Assembly: GCF_001648155.1 (NCBI RefSeq)
Contig: NZ_CP015199.1
Span: 2,056,501-2,120,500, forward strand
Direction of reading: 5' to 3'
DNA from: Chryseobacterium glaciei
Lineage (GTDB): Bacteria > Bacteroidota > Bacteroidia > Flavobacteriales > Weeksellaceae
DNA: 64,000 nucleotides
In this document: in pieces, positions 63,580-64,000 of the stretch
Numbering within the stretch: the stretch's first letter is position 1
How the letters are laid out: each line of letters starts with the position of its first letter
Translations under genes and position numbers: made by a program
Notes under the pieces: generated by a model
Told to the model about the DNA's origin: nothing
What the model saw: the letters and a program-made list of their open reading frames with translations, nothing else
Database searches by the model: none

Positions 63580-64000
63580 ATGAAAAGAACATTAGTAGTC
63601 GGCGATATTCACGGAGGGTTCAAAGCTTTACAACAGGTTTTTGAAAGAGCCAATGTTACCGAAAATGATAAATTAATTTTCCTCGGAGATTATGTCGATG
63701 GTTGGAGCGAATCTTCCAAAATCATCCAATTTTTAATAGAACTTTCCGAAAAACAGGAATGTATTTTCATCAAAGGAAATCATGATGCATGGACTGAAGA
63801 CTGGATTTCTTTAGGTGATGCGCCAAATGTTTGGCTATCGAACGGAGGAAAAAGCACCGTTGAAAGTTATGCTGATTATTCTTTAGAAGATTTGAATCTG
63901 CATCTGGAATTTTTTCAAAGGATGAAAAATTATTACGTTGACGAAGAAAACCGCTTGTTTATTCATGCCGGTTATTCTTCCATGCATGGCCCTGAAAAGG
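63580..64000 (+). CDS. calcineurin-like metallophosphatase, 3' end beyond the window
   Basis: An open frame of 140 residues to the window edge. Metal motifs VVGDIHGGFKALQQV, FLGDYVDGWSESS, IKGNHDAWTED and LFIHAGYSS place it among PPP-like/ApaH-type phosphatases. The start is directly on the kptA stop. It may remove the phosphate of ADP-ribose phosphates or of RNA, by context only. The C-terminal part is missing. Confidence 0.88.
   Translation, partial: MKRTLVVGDIHGGFKALQQVFERANVTENDKLIFLGDYVDGWSESSKIIQFLIELSEKQECIFIKGNHDAWTEDWISLGDAPNVWLSNGGKSTVESYADYSLEDLNLHLEFFQRMKNYYVDEENRLFIHAGYSSMHGPEK

Noticed and set aside
54428..64000. Phage or plasmid origin for the ADP-ribose cluster
   Set aside because: No integrase, structural phage gene, transposase or base-composition break is visible in the window; the right border is not seen.

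Overview
The window looks like low-GC chromosome of a Flavobacteriia bacterium, most likely a Chryseobacterium-type member of the Weeksellaceae. The signs are a MurF-alanine racemase fusion, TonB-dependent receptors with carboxypeptidase-like N-termini, a SprE/PorW-like type IX secretion lipoprotein, several 2TM-domain proteins, a zinc-less sirtuin, and promoters of the Bacteroidota type (TTG, then TAnnTTTG). The genus is inferred from general resemblance, not from a marker gene. I saw no rRNA, tRNA, CRISPR array, insertion sequence or prophage.

Layout. 1-8 kb: the 5' part of a TonB receptor, a Gly/Cys-tailed GRDP-type protein, and a LytS/LytTR two-component locus rich in 2TM-domain proteins. 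8-23 kb: mostly minus-strand genes (TonB receptor, Prc protease, DUF6056-like membrane protein, fabG, a WG-repeat protein, rsmI, an acidic repeat protein), interrupted by plus-strand sodC, surE, a GNAT gene and guaC. 23-32 kb: plus-strand tdk, murF-alr, a patatin/beta-barrel protein, ybeY, mnmG and a methyltransferase. 32.7-37 kb: pgk (minus), an AT-rich intergenic region, rpiB and rnr. 37-53 kb: housekeeping genes (LysE-type exporter, LD-carboxypeptidase, YraN, SDR, RhuM, tsaB, sprE-like, maf, kdsC-like, a DUF2520 protein), an ECF sigma operon, a pair of paralogous secreted proteins, and lepA.

Two regions stand out. First, mnmG lies between two parS-like sites (one perfect). About 3 kb downstream, the pgk-rpiB intergenic region holds a perfect DnaA box and several near-matches. 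Gene orientation and a rough G/C count also change across this zone, so it may be the chromosomal origin or close to it.

Second, from 53.4 kb to the right edge there is a dense plus-strand cluster centred on NAD and ADP-ribose. A NUDIX-winged-helix regulator of the NrtR type is followed by NADAR, a small helical protein, a VWA protein, a divergent adenylosuccinate-synthetase-like enzyme, a macrodomain, a crystallin-J1-type protein, a microbial PARG (TIGR02452) with an apparent frameshift, DUF4291, a second macrodomain, a sirtuin, two tandem ADP-ribosylglycohydrolases, KptA/Tpt1 RNA 2'-phosphotransferase and a calcineurin-like phosphatase. Four copies of a 19-bp pseudo-palindrome precede the regulator gene, the NADAR gene and the next gene. 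Two overlap a TAnnTTTG box, so they are probably the regulator's operators. The cluster contains many removers of ADP-ribose or 2'-phosphate but no recognisable ADP-ribosyltransferase, and it runs off the window.
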